The notes: a model not told the origin generated them from the letters alone. A DNA stretch of 64,000 nucleotides from Ruegeria arenilitoris (GCF_013030985.1 NZ_WPYP01000005.1:62001-126000); one strand, 5' to 3'. Numbered from the stretch's first letter, positions 45,660 to 55,095 are shown. Made by a program: numbers and translations.

Positions 45660-47000
45660 ATGACAAAGATCACCTTTATCGGAGCGGGCTCCACGATCTT
45701 CATGCAGAACATCGTGGGCGACGCTCTGCTGACCCCAGCACTGGCAAACAGCCACTTTGCCCTGATGGATATCGATCCCGAGCGTCTGGCCGAAAGCGAA
45801 GCTGTAGCCAAGGCAATGATCCGTTCAGTTGGAACCGGAGCAACTGTCACCACCCACACCGACCGCCGCGCGGCACTGGATGGGGCCGATTTCGTGATCA
45901 CTGCATTTCAGGTCGGCGGGTACGATCCCTGCACGATCACCGACTTCGAAATCCCCAAACAATACGGCCTGCGCCAGACCATTGCCGATACATTGGGGGT
46001 CGGAGGCATCATGCGCGGTCTGCGCACGGTTCCGGTTCTGTGGGACGTGGCGCGCGACATGATGCAGCTCTGCCCCAATGCGACGCTGCTGCAATACGTC
46101 AACCCGATGGCGATCAACACCTGGGCGCTGGCCGCGCAGTTCCCTACGCTGAAACATGTAGGCCTTTGCCACTCGGTCCAGAATACGGTCGAGGAACTGG
46201 CGCATGACCTTGACCTGCCCAAGGGCGACTTCCGTTACAAGGTTGCCGGCGTCAATCACGTCGCCTTCTTCCTGAAACTCGAACATCGGGGTCGCGATCT
46301 CTACCCTTCGCTGCGGCAAGGGTACGCCAGCGGCCAGATCCCCAAGGCTCCGTTGCTGATGCCGCGGTGCCCCAACAAGGTGCGATACGAGGTGATGGAC
46401 CATCTCGGTTATTTCTGCACCGAAAGCTCCGAGCACCTGGCCGAATACGTCCCGTGGTTCATCAAGGACGGACGGCAGGACCTGATCGAGCAATTCTCGA
46501 TTCCGCTGGATGAATACCCCACCCGCTGCATCGAGCAGGTCGCCAGTTGGAAGGAACAGGCCAAAACCCTGACCGACGGGCGCGATATCGAGGTGACCCG
46601 CAGCCACGAATTTGCCGCCGACCTGATGAACGCCATCGTCACCGACACGCCCTATGCGGCCTATGGCAACTTGCCGAACACCGGTCAAATCCCGCAGCTG
46701 CCCTTGGGCGCGGTGGTGGAAACACCCTGTCTAGTGGACAGCAATGGCGTACAGCCCTCGGTCGTCACCGACATTCCACCCCAGCTGATTGCGCTGATGC
46801 GGACGCAGATCAACGTGCAGGAACTGACAGTTCGGGCGCTGGTCGACCAGAACCCGGAATACATCTATCACGCCGCCATGATGGACCCGCACACCGCCGC
46901 CGAGCTGGACTTACGCCAGATCCGCAATTTGGTGACGGACCTTCTAACCGCACATTCAGACTGGTTGCCTGACTGGTGCCAGCCCGCCAAAGCCGCTTGA
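45660..47000 (+). CDS. GH4 family alpha-galactosidase (MelA-like)
   Basis: The 446-residue glycoside hydrolase family 4 protein has an N-terminal NAD-binding motif GAGSTIF (8-14). The segments VNPMAIN, GLCHSVQNT (Cys and His of the metal site) and VNHVAFFLKLE are as in MelA-type alpha-galactosidases. GH4 enzymes use NAD+ and Mn2+ and act by oxidation and elimination at C3. The CHSV motif favours alpha-galactosidase over the alpha-glucosidase and 6-phospho groups. It would release galactose in the cytosol from a sugar imported by the transporter before it. Confidence 0.88.
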   Translation: MTKITFIGAGSTIFMQNIVGDALLTPALANSHFALMDIDPERLAESEAVAKAMIRSVGTGATVTTHTDRRAALDGADFVITAFQVGGYDPCTITDFEIPKQYGLRQTIADTLGVGGIMRGLRTVPVLWDVARDMMQLCPNATLLQYVNPMAINTWALAAQFPTLKHVGLCHSVQNTVEELAHDLDLPKGDFRYKVAGVNHVAFFLKLEHRGRDLYPSLRQGYASGQIPKAPLLMPRCPNKVRYEVMDHLGYFCTESSEHLAEYVPWFIKDGRQDLIEQFSIPLDEYPTRCIEQVASWKEQAKTLTDGRDIEVTRSHEFAADLMNAIVTDTPYAAYGNLPNTGQIPQLPLGAVVETPCLVDSNGVQPSVVTDIPPQLIALMRTQINVQELTVRALVDQNPEYIYHAAMMDPHTAAELDLRQIRNLVTDLLTAHSDWLPDWCQPAKAA

Positions 47001-47013
47001 AAGGGCTCAGCGA

Positions 47014-48723
47014 ATGACTAAGAAACGCCGTTCACAGCATTGGTATGGAAAGCTCGACAAAGACGGGTTCATCCACCGCTCGTGGATGAAAAACCAGGGC
47101 TTCCCCGATCACGCCTTTGACGGACGCCCCATTATTGGCATCTGCAACACTTGGTCGGAACTCACCCCCTGCAACTCGGGCCTGCGCGATCTGGCCGAGG
47201 GTGTGAAACGCGGTGTGTGGGAGGCCGGAGGCTTCCCGGTCGAGTTCCCCGTCATGTCACTGGGCGAGACCCAGATGAAGCCCACCGCCATGCTGTTCCG
47301 CAACCTGCTGGCAATGGATGTCGAAGAGTCGATCCGCGCTTATGGCATTGACGGCGTCGTCCTGCTGGGCGGCTGTGACAAGACCACGCCGGGGCAGTTG
47401 ATGGGCGCGACCTCGGTCGATCTGCCGTCAATCGTGGTCAGTTCCGGCCCGATGCTGAACGGCAAGTATCGCGGGCAGGATATCGGTTCGGGCACGGATG
47501 TGTGGAAATTCTCCGAAGCCGTCCGCGCCGGAGAGATGACCCTGCAGGACTTCATGAATGCCGAATCCGGCATGTCCCGCAGCGCAGGCGTCTGCATGAC
47601 TATGGGCACGGCCAGCACAATGGCGTCGCTGGTCGAAGCAATGGGCATGAGCTTGCCCACCAACGCCGCCCTGCCCGCCGTCGACGCTCGCCGCATGGCG
47701 CTGGCGCATCTGACCGGCAAACGGATCGTCGAGATGGTGGACGAAGACCTGAAACCGTCGGATATCCTGACCAAGGAAGCGTTTGAAAATGCCATCCTTG
47801 CCAATGCTGCCGTGGGCGGGTCGACCAATGCGGTGGTTCACCTTCTGGCTCTGGCCGGCCGTGTGGGCGTGGACCTGACGCTCAAGGATTTCGAGATTGG
47901 TTCGGAAATTCCGCTGCTGGTGAACTGTATGCCTTCGGGCAAATACCTGATGGAGGATTTCTGCTATGCAGGCGGCGTGCCGGTCGTTCTGAAAGAACTC
48001 AAATCCTTCCTGCGCCCGTCCAAAACCGTCCTCAACAAGGACATCTCGGCCCATTATGAAGGCGCCGAGTGTTTCAACACAGATGTCATCCGCCCCTTTG
48101 ATGAGCCGGTGAAACCGGCCGCGGGCCTTCGTGTCCTGCACGGCAATCTGGCCCCGAACGGCGCCATCGTAAAACCCTCGGCGGCGACGGATGAATTGTT
48201 GGAAACCGAGGCCGAGGCTTATGTTTTCGAAAATATCGAAGACCTGAAAGCTAATATCGACCGCGACGACCTGCCGGTGACACCCGAGACCATTCTGGTG
48301 CTCAAGGGCTGCGGCCCCAAGGGTTATCCGGGGATGCCCGAGGTCGGCAACATGCCGATCCCGGCCAAGCTGGTGAAGGAAGGTGTGCGCGACATGATCC
48401 GTATCTCGGACGCGCGCATGTCCGGCACCGCCTATGGTACCGTCATCCTGCATGTCAGCCCCGAAGCGCAGGCAGGCGGCACGCTGGCACTGGTCAAAAC
48501 CGGTGACCGCATCCGGGTTTCCGCCAGCAAGGGCAAGCTGGAACTGTTGGTCGATCAAAAGGAACTGGACGCCCGTCGCGCCACGTGGCAACCGGATGAC
48601 CCGCATTACACACGCGGTTATGCGAAACTCTATATCGACCACGTGCTGCAGGCCGATCAGGGCGCGGACCTTGATTTTCTTGTCGGCAAAGACACCCGCC
48701 TTGTGACCAGAGAGAGCCACTGA
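47014..48723 (+). CDS. IlvD/Edd family sugar-acid dehydratase (probable galactonate dehydratase)
   Basis: The 569-residue Fe-S dehydratase has conserved cysteines in GICNTW near residue 45, GGCDKTTPGQLMG near 118 and GVCMTMGTASTMA near 191, expected to hold the cluster. GSTNAVVHLLALAG near 270 and the C-terminal RMSGTAYGTVILHVSPE are typical. It resembles the pentonate/hexonate subgroup (L-arabinonate, D-xylonate, D-galactonate) more than IlvD of branched-chain synthesis. With DgoK and DgoA next in the operon, dehydration of D-galactonate to 2-keto-3-deoxygalactonate is the best reading. E. coli uses an unrelated enolase-type enzyme for this step. Confidence 0.88.
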   Translation: MTKKRRSQHWYGKLDKDGFIHRSWMKNQGFPDHAFDGRPIIGICNTWSELTPCNSGLRDLAEGVKRGVWEAGGFPVEFPVMSLGETQMKPTAMLFRNLLAMDVEESIRAYGIDGVVLLGGCDKTTPGQLMGATSVDLPSIVVSSGPMLNGKYRGQDIGSGTDVWKFSEAVRAGEMTLQDFMNAESGMSRSAGVCMTMGTASTMASLVEAMGMSLPTNAALPAVDARRMALAHLTGKRIVEMVDEDLKPSDILTKEAFENAILANAAVGGSTNAVVHLLALAGRVGVDLTLKDFEIGSEIPLLVNCMPSGKYLMEDFCYAGGVPVVLKELKSFLRPSKTVLNKDISAHYEGAECFNTDVIRPFDEPVKPAAGLRVLHGNLAPNGAIVKPSAATDELLETEAEAYVFENIEDLKANIDRDDLPVTPETILVLKGCGPKGYPGMPEVGNMPIPAKLVKEGVRDMIRISDARMSGTAYGTVILHVSPEAQAGGTLALVKTGDRIRVSASKGKLELLVDQKELDARRATWQPDDPHYTRGYAKLYIDHVLQADQGADLDFLVGKDTRLVTRESH

Positions 48724-49490
48724 TGGATCAACCAGCCACTTTCCACGATCTCAACGGGGCTTCGGTCTATATCACCGGCGGTGGGTCCGGTGTAGGCGCT
48801 GCCTTGACGGATGGTTTCATGGCGCAAGGGGCCAACGTCGCGTTCATTGGCCGTTCTGACGCCAGCGGGTTCGTCGAAGAGATGCGCGACAAACACGGCC
48901 GCGCGCCCCTGTTCATGCAAGGCGACATGACCGACACCGAGCTGCTTCACGTCACCATGCAAAAAGCCGCCGAGGCGCATGGCCCACTGAACGTGCTGAT
49001 CAACAACGCCGCTAATGACAAACGCCATTCGCTGGACGAAACCACCACCAAATTCTGGGACTGGATGATCGAGGTGAACCTCAAGGCTTATTTCTTTGCC
49101 TGTCAGGAGGCCGCGCGCCAGATGCAGGGCAAGGGTGGGGCGATCATCAATTTCAGTTCTATCAGCTATATGATGGGCAATGCAGGCTACCCGATCTACA
49201 CCACCTCAAATGCCGGGATCACCGGTATGACGCGATCCTTGGCGCGCGAGCTGGGGCCGCAGAACATCCGCGTCAATGCGCTGGCTCCGGGCTGGGTTCT
49301 GACGCAGAAACAGCTGGACATGTGGGCCACGCCCGAAGATCTGGCCGCGCATTTGGACCGTCAATGCCTGAAAGAACACCTGACGCCCGAGGATATGGTC
49401 GCGCCGACCTTGTTTCTGGCCTCGGACGCCAGCCGCGCGATGACCGGACAATGCATGGCCGTCGATGGCGGCGTTGTCGTAACGGGGTAA
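48723..49490 (+). CDS. SDR family oxidoreductase (probable galactose 1-dehydrogenase), Lys replaced
   Basis: The 255-residue short-chain dehydrogenase has the nucleotide motif TGGGSGVG (18-25), NNAA (94-97), catalytic Ser146 and Tyr159 at the proper 13-residue spacing, and the C-terminal PGWVLTQ. The usual active-site Lys, four after the Tyr, is Asn163 (YTTSN). Its start overlaps the dehydratase stop by 1 nt (TGATG). In this operon it is the only candidate for oxidising galactose to galactonolactone. The Lys loss makes full activity uncertain; the family has active members with altered tetrads. Confidence 0.85.
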   Translation: MDQPATFHDLNGASVYITGGGSGVGAALTDGFMAQGANVAFIGRSDASGFVEEMRDKHGRAPLFMQGDMTDTELLHVTMQKAAEAHGPLNVLINNAANDKRHSLDETTTKFWDWMIEVNLKAYFFACQEAARQMQGKGGAIINFSSISYMMGNAGYPIYTTSNAGITGMTRSLARELGPQNIRVNALAPGWVLTQKQLDMWATPEDLAAHLDRQCLKEHLTPEDMVAPTLFLASDASRAMTGQCMAVDGGVVVTG

Positions 49491-49494
49491 AGCC

Positions 49495-50388
49495 ATGAGT
49501 ACGGAATGGATTGCAGTCGATTGGGGAACCTCGCATCTGCGGGCCTGGGCAATGCAGGGTGATGCGGTGCTGGATCAGGCGCAGTCGGACAAAGGCATGG
49601 CAAGGGTGGACAAAGGCGGGTTTCAAGCCGCGCTGTTCGAACTGATCGAAGGCTGGCTGGGCACGGCGCCGCTTGACGTGGTCGCCTGTGGAATGGTGGG
49701 CGCGCGGCAGGGCTGGGTCGAAGCCCCCTATTCCGCCGTTCCGTGTGAGCCAACGCCGGTTGCGCCGTTTCGTGTTCCCGGCACCGACCCCCGCATTCGC
49801 GCCTTCGTGGTGCCCGGTCTGAAACAAACGGCACCACCCGATGTCATGCGCGGCGAAGAAACCCAGATCGCCGGGTTTCTGGCCTCGCGTCAGAACTGGG
49901 ACGGGGTGATCTGCCTGCCCGGCACCCACACCAAATGGGTGCAGGTCAGCGCCGGAGAGGTCGTCAGTTTCCGCACCTTCATGACCGGAGAAATGTTCGA
50001 TCTGTTGGCCGGGCAATCAGTGCTGAAACACTCGGTTGGTCAGGGCTGGGACGACGCCGCCTTTGCCGAGGCTGCCGCAGATACACTGTCCAAACCCGAA
50101 CAACTGGCCGCGCGACTGTTTGGCCTGCGCGCCGCTGACCTGTTGCAAGGCCAGGATGGCGGCATCACGAGGGCGCAGCTTTCAGGCTTTCTGATCGGCG
50201 CGGAACTGGCTGCGACCCGCCCCTATTGGCTGGGGCAGCAACTGGCGATCATCGGGGCCGAGGGACTCACGGACATCTACGCCAAGGCCCTGCAACAACA
50301 GGGCGCGTTTGTCGAAACCGCCGACAGCACGCACTGCACACTGGCCGGCCTGCTACAGGCCCGCAACCTGACGAGGCAAGCCGCATGA
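49495..50388 (+). CDS. dgoK: 2-dehydro-3-deoxygalactonokinase
   Basis: The 297-residue sugar-acid kinase of the DgoK family starts with the phosphate-binding segment IAVDWGTSHLRAW. It also has ACGMVGARQGWVEAPY near residue 66, GEETQIAGF near 121, the CLPGTHTKWVQV segment near 142 and FMTGEMFDLL near 163. It uses ATP to phosphorylate 2-keto-3-deoxygalactonate at O6. It overlaps the aldolase start by 4 nt. Confidence 0.93.
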   Translation: MSTEWIAVDWGTSHLRAWAMQGDAVLDQAQSDKGMARVDKGGFQAALFELIEGWLGTAPLDVVACGMVGARQGWVEAPYSAVPCEPTPVAPFRVPGTDPRIRAFVVPGLKQTAPPDVMRGEETQIAGFLASRQNWDGVICLPGTHTKWVQVSAGEVVSFRTFMTGEMFDLLAGQSVLKHSVGQGWDDAAFAEAAADTLSKPEQLAARLFGLRAADLLQGQDGGITRAQLSGFLIGAELAATRPYWLGQQLAIIGAEGLTDIYAKALQQQGAFVETADSTHCTLAGLLQARNLTRQAA

Positions 50389-50990
50389 GCCGTCCCATCA
50401 TCGCCATTCTGCGCGGTCTGCGCCCGTCTGATGCCGCCGCCACCGGGCAGGCCCTGATCGACGCCGGGATCGACAAGATCGAAGTGCCGTTGAACTCACC
50501 CGATCCGCTGGAGTCGATTGGTATTCTGGCCGAACAGTTCGGCGACCGGGCCCTGATCGGAGCAGGCACCGTTCTGACATCGGATCAGGTGGACGCGGTG
50601 ACCAAGGTTGGCGGCAGGCTGATCGTGTCGCCGAACTGCGACGCGCAGGTTATCTCGCACACCCATCAACTGGGTCTGGAAAGCTGGCCCGGCATCTTTA
50701 CCCCGACCGAGGCCTTTGCGGCCCTCAAGGCCGGAGCCTCTGGCCTGAAACTCTTTCCCGGTGCTCTGGCCGGTCCGGCGGGGCTGTCCGCGCTGCGCGC
50801 GGTGTTGCCCAAGGGTACGCTGGTCTATGCCGTCGGAGGCGCCGGGCCCGAGAACTTCGACCAATGGATCAAGGCCGGCGCCGACGGGTTCGGCATCGGA
50901 TCGGCGTTGTTCAAGCCCGGCATGGCCATCTCTGAGGTCGCAGATCTCGCCGCGCGGATCGTGGCCGCCTATGATGAGGCCGCCGGATGA
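50385..50990 (+). CDS. dgoA: 2-dehydro-3-deoxy-6-phosphogalactonate aldolase
   Basis: The 201-residue class I aldolase of the KDPG/KDPGal family has the ATG at 50385 inside the ATGA overlap with dgoK; a longer frame from 50226 only runs through dgoK. The Schiff-base residue is Lys122 in GLKLFPG, and the base is Glu33 in KIEVPLNSP. It splits KDPGal into pyruvate and glyceraldehyde 3-phosphate. A SMP-30 gene overlaps its end, again by ATGA. Confidence 0.94.
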   Translation: MSRPIIAILRGLRPSDAAATGQALIDAGIDKIEVPLNSPDPLESIGILAEQFGDRALIGAGTVLTSDQVDAVTKVGGRLIVSPNCDAQVISHTHQLGLESWPGIFTPTEAFAALKAGASGLKLFPGALAGPAGLSALRAVLPKGTLVYAVGGAGPENFDQWIKAGADGFGIGSALFKPGMAISEVADLAARIVAAYDEAAG

Positions 50991-51847
50991 GCATCGTCTA
51001 CGACGACTGCCCTTGCGAACTGGGCGAGGGGCCGCTTTGGCATCCTGAGCGGCAACAGCTTTTCTGGTTCGATATCATCGGCAAACGCCTGATGACGCGG
51101 GAAAACGGCGAACACCAAAGCTGGCAGTTCGACGAACATGTTTCGGCTGCGGGCTGGGTCGACCGGGACACGCTGTTGATCGCCTCTGAAACCGGGCTTT
51201 GGCGATTCAGCCTGAAGACCGGGCAGAAAAGGCTGATATCCCCGCTTGAGGCGGGCAACCCGATCACCCGCTCGAATGACGGGCGCGCGGACCCGTGGGG
51301 CGGGTTCTGGATCGGCACGATGGGAAAAAATGCCGAACCCGGCGCAGGTGCGATCTATCGGTACTGGCAGGGAGAATTGCGGCAACTGGTGCCAAACGTC
51401 ACGATATCGAATGCGATCTCTTTCGCTCCGGATCGGTACTGCGCCTATTACGCGGATACAGTCACGAAACAGGTCATGCGCTGGCCTTTGAACCCGGAAA
51501 CCGGCTGGCCCGAGGGCGAAAGCACGGTTTTCCTCAATCTGCGAGCCGAGGGGCTGAACCCGGATGGCGCTGTGGTCGACGCAGATGGCAACATCTGGAT
51601 CGCCCAATGGGGTGCGAACCGCGTGGCGGCCTATACTCCTGCGGGCCAGTTCCTGACGGCCGTCGCGTTTGAGGCAGCTCATACTTCCTGCCCCGCGTTC
51701 GGAGGTGATGACCTGACGACCTTGTTCTGCACCACCGCCCGCGAGGGCCTGGATGCAGAGACATTGGCCAACCACCCAACCAATGGCATGACCTTTGCCG
51801 CCCCCGGCGCTGGCAAGGGACAGGCCGAGCACAGAGTCCTTCTATGA
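50987..51847 (+). CDS. SMP-30/gluconolactonase family lactonase
   Basis: The 286-residue six-bladed propeller of the SMP-30/LRE family has the metal-site Glu in CELGEGPLWHP near residue 13, Asn/Asp in SNDGRADPWGGFWIGTMG near 93 and NPDGAVVDADGNIWIAQWG near 188. A metal-dependent lactonase fits the step from galactono-lactone to galactonate, between the SDR and the dehydratase. It overlaps both neighbours by 4 nt. Confidence 0.9.
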   Translation: MSIVYDDCPCELGEGPLWHPERQQLFWFDIIGKRLMTRENGEHQSWQFDEHVSAAGWVDRDTLLIASETGLWRFSLKTGQKRLISPLEAGNPITRSNDGRADPWGGFWIGTMGKNAEPGAGAIYRYWQGELRQLVPNVTISNAISFAPDRYCAYYADTVTKQVMRWPLNPETGWPEGESTVFLNLRAEGLNPDGAVVDADGNIWIAQWGANRVAAYTPAGQFLTAVAFEAAHTSCPAFGGDDLTTLFCTTAREGLDAETLANHPTNGMTFAAPGAGKGQAEHRVLL

Positions 51848-53751
51848 AGCCCGAACTTGGCGTTTGCTACTATCCCGAACACTGGCCCGAAGAGATGTGG
51901 GCCGAGGACGCCGCCCGCATGGTGGAAATCGGCCTGACATGGGTGCGGATCGGTGAGTTTGCCTGGAACCGGATGGAACCGAGCCCCGGCGATCTGCAAT
52001 TCGATTGGCTGGATCGCGCGATTGAGGTGTTGGGGACTGCAGGGTTGAAGGTGGTACTGGGCACGCCCACGGCGACACCACCGCGTTGGATGCTGGACAA
52101 ACACCCCGCCATGCTGGCCGTGGATGCACAGGGGCAGCCGCGCAAATTCGGCTCGCGCAGGCATTATTGCTTTAGCCACCAGGGCTATATCGCCGAGTGT
52201 GAGCGGATTGCCCGGATCATGGGGGACCGCTACGGGCACAACCCGCATATCGCGGCATGGCAGATCGACAACGAATATGGCTGCCACGAGACCACGGTCA
52301 GCTACAGCCAACCGGCCTTGCAGGCGTTTCGGCGGTGGCTGGCGGATCAGTATGGCTCGGTTGAAGTGCTGAATGCGGCCTGGGGCAATGTATTCTGGGC
52401 GATGGAATACGACAGCTTTGATCAGATCGACTTGCCCAACCTGACCGTGACCGAGCCGAACCCCGCCCACGTTCTGGCCTTTCGCCGTTTCAGCTCGGAT
52501 CAGGTGGCGGTGTTCAACAAGGTGCAGGTGGATGTGCTGCGGCCGCTGACCGATGCGCCGCTGCTGCATAACTATATGGGGCGGATACTGGATTTCGACC
52601 ATTTCAAGGTCGGTGAGGATCTGGATATCGCCACATGGGACAGTTACCCGATCGGCTTCCTGTCCGACCGGCTTGAGGCCGACGAAGCACATAAAACCGC
52701 GTTCCTGCAGCAGGGCGATCCCGACATGCAGGCCTTTCACCACGACCTCTACCGCGCTGTTGGGCGCGGGCGCTGGTGGGTGATGGAACAACAACCCGGC
52801 CCAGTGAATTGGGCGCCTTATAATCCCGCCCCCCTACCCGGCATGGTGCGCCTGTGGTCGCTTGAGGCGGTGGCGCATGGGGCCGAGGTGGTCAGCTATT
52901 TCCGCTGGCGGCAAGCCCCGTTCGGACAGGAACAGATGCACGCGGGCTTGTTGACCCCGAACAACGCCCCCGCCCCGGCCTTGGCCGAGGCCCGTCAAAC
53001 CGCCGGAGACTTGGCAGGGCTGGGCGCGGTCACCCAGACACAGGCAGACGTGGCCATTCTGTTCGATTACGCGTCGGACTGGGCCTGGACCACGCAACCA
53101 CAAGGGGCGGGGTTCAACTATTTCCGGCTGGTCTTCTCGGCCTATCGTGCACTGCGCCGGGCCGGGTTTTCGGTGGATATCCTCTCGGCGTCCCAAACAC
53201 CCGAGACAGGATACAAACTGATCCTCGCCCCCGGGCTGGCCACTTTGGACGATAAGGCAGAACAACATCTGAGCGACCTGACACTCTATGGCCCCCGCAG
53301 CGGAGCCATCACGCGCGACTTTCAGATCCCCAAAACGCGCCCCGGCCTGACCGAACTGAACTGCGAAGTTGAACTGGTCGAAACCCTGCCCCCAAACATA
53401 CGCCGCGAAGTCGTTGGCGGCGGCGCGGCCCAGCACTGGATTGATCACCTGTCAGGCAACGCCCCGGACCTGCTGTCCTATGCCAACGGGGCATCTGCCC
53501 TGAAGGGCGAGAACGGCATTTGGTATTTGTCAGGCTTCCCGGATGAAGTTCTTTGGGATCGAGTGATCTCAATGGCTGCGCAAGAGGTTGGGCTGACCCT
53601 GCATCCGCTGCCTGCAGGGTTGCGGCGGCGTGAGACTGAACAGCACGTTTTCCTGATCAACTACACCTCCGCCCCCGTGTCGTGGAACGGGCATGAGATC
53701 GATGCGTGCGACGTGCTGATCCTGAAAAAGGACGCGCCCGAAGAGGGGTAA
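51844..53751 (+). CDS. GH42 beta-galactosidase (first copy)
   Basis: The 635-residue glycoside hydrolase family 42 enzyme starts with a typical LGVCYYPEHWPEEMW segment. The acid/base is Glu144 in WQIDNEYGCHE, and the nucleophile is Glu315 in WVMEQQPGPVNW. The trimerisation domain follows from about residue 385 and a small beta domain closes the chain. There is no signal peptide, so the substrate is cleaved after import. It is the last gene of the galactoside operon. A second GH42 gene lies at 58529-60493. Confidence 0.94.
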   Translation: MKPELGVCYYPEHWPEEMWAEDAARMVEIGLTWVRIGEFAWNRMEPSPGDLQFDWLDRAIEVLGTAGLKVVLGTPTATPPRWMLDKHPAMLAVDAQGQPRKFGSRRHYCFSHQGYIAECERIARIMGDRYGHNPHIAAWQIDNEYGCHETTVSYSQPALQAFRRWLADQYGSVEVLNAAWGNVFWAMEYDSFDQIDLPNLTVTEPNPAHVLAFRRFSSDQVAVFNKVQVDVLRPLTDAPLLHNYMGRILDFDHFKVGEDLDIATWDSYPIGFLSDRLEADEAHKTAFLQQGDPDMQAFHHDLYRAVGRGRWWVMEQQPGPVNWAPYNPAPLPGMVRLWSLEAVAHGAEVVSYFRWRQAPFGQEQMHAGLLTPNNAPAPALAEARQTAGDLAGLGAVTQTQADVAILFDYASDWAWTTQPQGAGFNYFRLVFSAYRALRRAGFSVDILSASQTPETGYKLILAPGLATLDDKAEQHLSDLTLYGPRSGAITRDFQIPKTRPGLTELNCEVELVETLPPNIRREVVGGGAAQHWIDHLSGNAPDLLSYANGASALKGENGIWYLSGFPDEVLWDRVISMAAQEVGLTLHPLPAGLRRRETEQHVFLINYTSAPVSWNGHEIDACDVLILKKDAPEEG

Positions 53752-53765
53752 CTCTCCGGGCGCGT
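53732..53765. terminator. Hairpin at the convergent ends of the GH42 and ABC permease genes
   Basis: A 14-position stem with one mismatch (53732-53745 with 53752-53765, six-base loop) overlaps the GH42 stop codon. It lacks a T-run. Its place between converging operons suggests a shared transcription stop or 3' end protector. Confidence 0.55.
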
Positions 53766-53787
53766 GGGTTTCGCTCAGGCGTGACGC

Positions 53788-55095
53788 TTAGTCATCGCTT
53801 TGCAGGCTGTTGGGATCGAAAGCCCCGCCGAACCCGCCATTGCCGGCAGGCGGCGTTTCGGGTTCCGGTTCGCCCTCTTCAGCGTCACCGCCCAAGGTGT
53901 TCGGGGCAAACACGTTACCGAAACCAGAGTTATTGGTGCCGGTGTCTGGCTCCGCTTCCTCTTCCGTTGTTCCGGGTTGTAGATCACCGGGCTCAAACAC
54001 ACCTTCAAAGCGCTGTTTGCGTTCTTCCTCACGCAGTCTGCGCTGTTCTTCGCGCTGCTTGCGCAGCTCATCGATGCGCTGCTGGGCTTCCAGTTGCTTC
54101 TGCTCCCGTACGTCGGCGATGCATTGCGCCGGGTTGTAAGCCGTCGCGGTGCCGATCACGGTGATGGTGGCCACGGCGAACACAACTACAAGAACCGCTG
54201 CCATGTTGCCGGAGAAGAAGCTGGGCAGTTTGATCTTGCCCGCCAGCTCCTCGACCGTGGCATTCTTGCGCGCGGCGGCAACCAGCTCCTGCCGTTTCAG
54301 CTTGGCTTCGTTCAACAGGGCGAAGAACACGGTCAGCGCCACGATGATGAAGGCCAGAGCGGAAATCGACGGCGTGATGCCGTATCGCACCTTTTGCGCC
54401 AGTTCGATGGTCAGCGTCGGGTATTCACCAAAGGTGAAAGTGGTGGTGTTGTAGTTCTCGAACGAAGCGAGGAACGCCAGCACCGCCGCCGATGCAATCG
54501 CCGGACGCATGAAGGGCAGCAGGATTTTACGGAACGCCTGCGCGTGGGACGCCCCGAGGTCCAGTGCCGCTTCAGTCAGGGCGATGTCATACCGCTGCAG
54601 CCGCGCCACCAGCACCAGCATGCAATAGCTGGCGATAAAGGTGGATTGGCCGATCACCGTCAGGAAGATGCCGTTGGACAGGAAACTGTCCGCACCCAGC
54701 CCCAGCATCCGGTTGATCCGGTCCCAGAACACCAGGGTCGAGATACCCAGAACCACGCCCGGGATCAGGATCGGCGCGATGATGACCGTGTAATAGGTCG
54801 CGCGCAACTTGGGCCAGATCTGCGTCAGCATCAGAGCGCCCGCCAGACCCATCGCTACCGACAGAACAACCGTCCCGGCGCCGATGATCAGCGAGTTCTT
54901 GATGCCGTTCAGGATACGCTGATCCTGAAACAGCTCACCAAACCATTGGAAGGTCAGGCATTCCCACGGCGTCATCCTCGGGAAAGCCGAAGAGTTGAAG
55001 GCCGTGACCGACATGATCACCAGCGGGCCCAGCAGGTACAGGAAGAAGATCGCCAGATAGACCCAGATGCTTACACGAAGGAAGGAATTGTTCAT
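53788..55095 (-). CDS. Polyamine-type ABC permease (PotC-like) with repeat-bearing C-terminal extension
   Basis: The 435-residue protein is far longer than the roughly 260-280 residues of PotC-type permeases. Residues 1-280 are a normal permease with six membrane segments and the EAA loop EAALDLGASHAQAFRKILLP near 180. An extra membrane span near 300-320 follows. Beyond it comes a highly charged coiled coil (about 330-365, rich in Arg, Glu and Gln) and an acidic tail. In the tail a short motif occurs three times: FEGVFEPGDLQ, FGNVFAPNTLG and FGGAFDPNSLQ. The tail is probably periplasmic. It is the last gene of the operon, overlapping the previous permease by 4 nt. Confidence 0.9.
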   Translation of the reverse strand: MNNSFLRVSIWVYLAIFFLYLLGPLVIMSVTAFNSSAFPRMTPWECLTFQWFGELFQDQRILNGIKNSLIIGAGTVVLSVAMGLAGALMLTQIWPKLRATYYTVIIAPILIPGVVLGISTLVFWDRINRMLGLGADSFLSNGIFLTVIGQSTFIASYCMLVLVARLQRYDIALTEAALDLGASHAQAFRKILLPFMRPAIASAAVLAFLASFENYNTTTFTFGEYPTLTIELAQKVRYGITPSISALAFIIVALTVFFALLNEAKLKRQELVAAARKNATVEELAGKIKLPSFFSGNMAAVLVVVFAVATITVIGTATAYNPAQCIADVREQKQLEAQQRIDELRKQREEQRRLREEERKQRFEGVFEPGDLQPGTTEEEAEPDTGTNNSGFGNVFAPNTLGGDAEEGEPEPETPPAGNGGFGGAFDPNSLQSDD

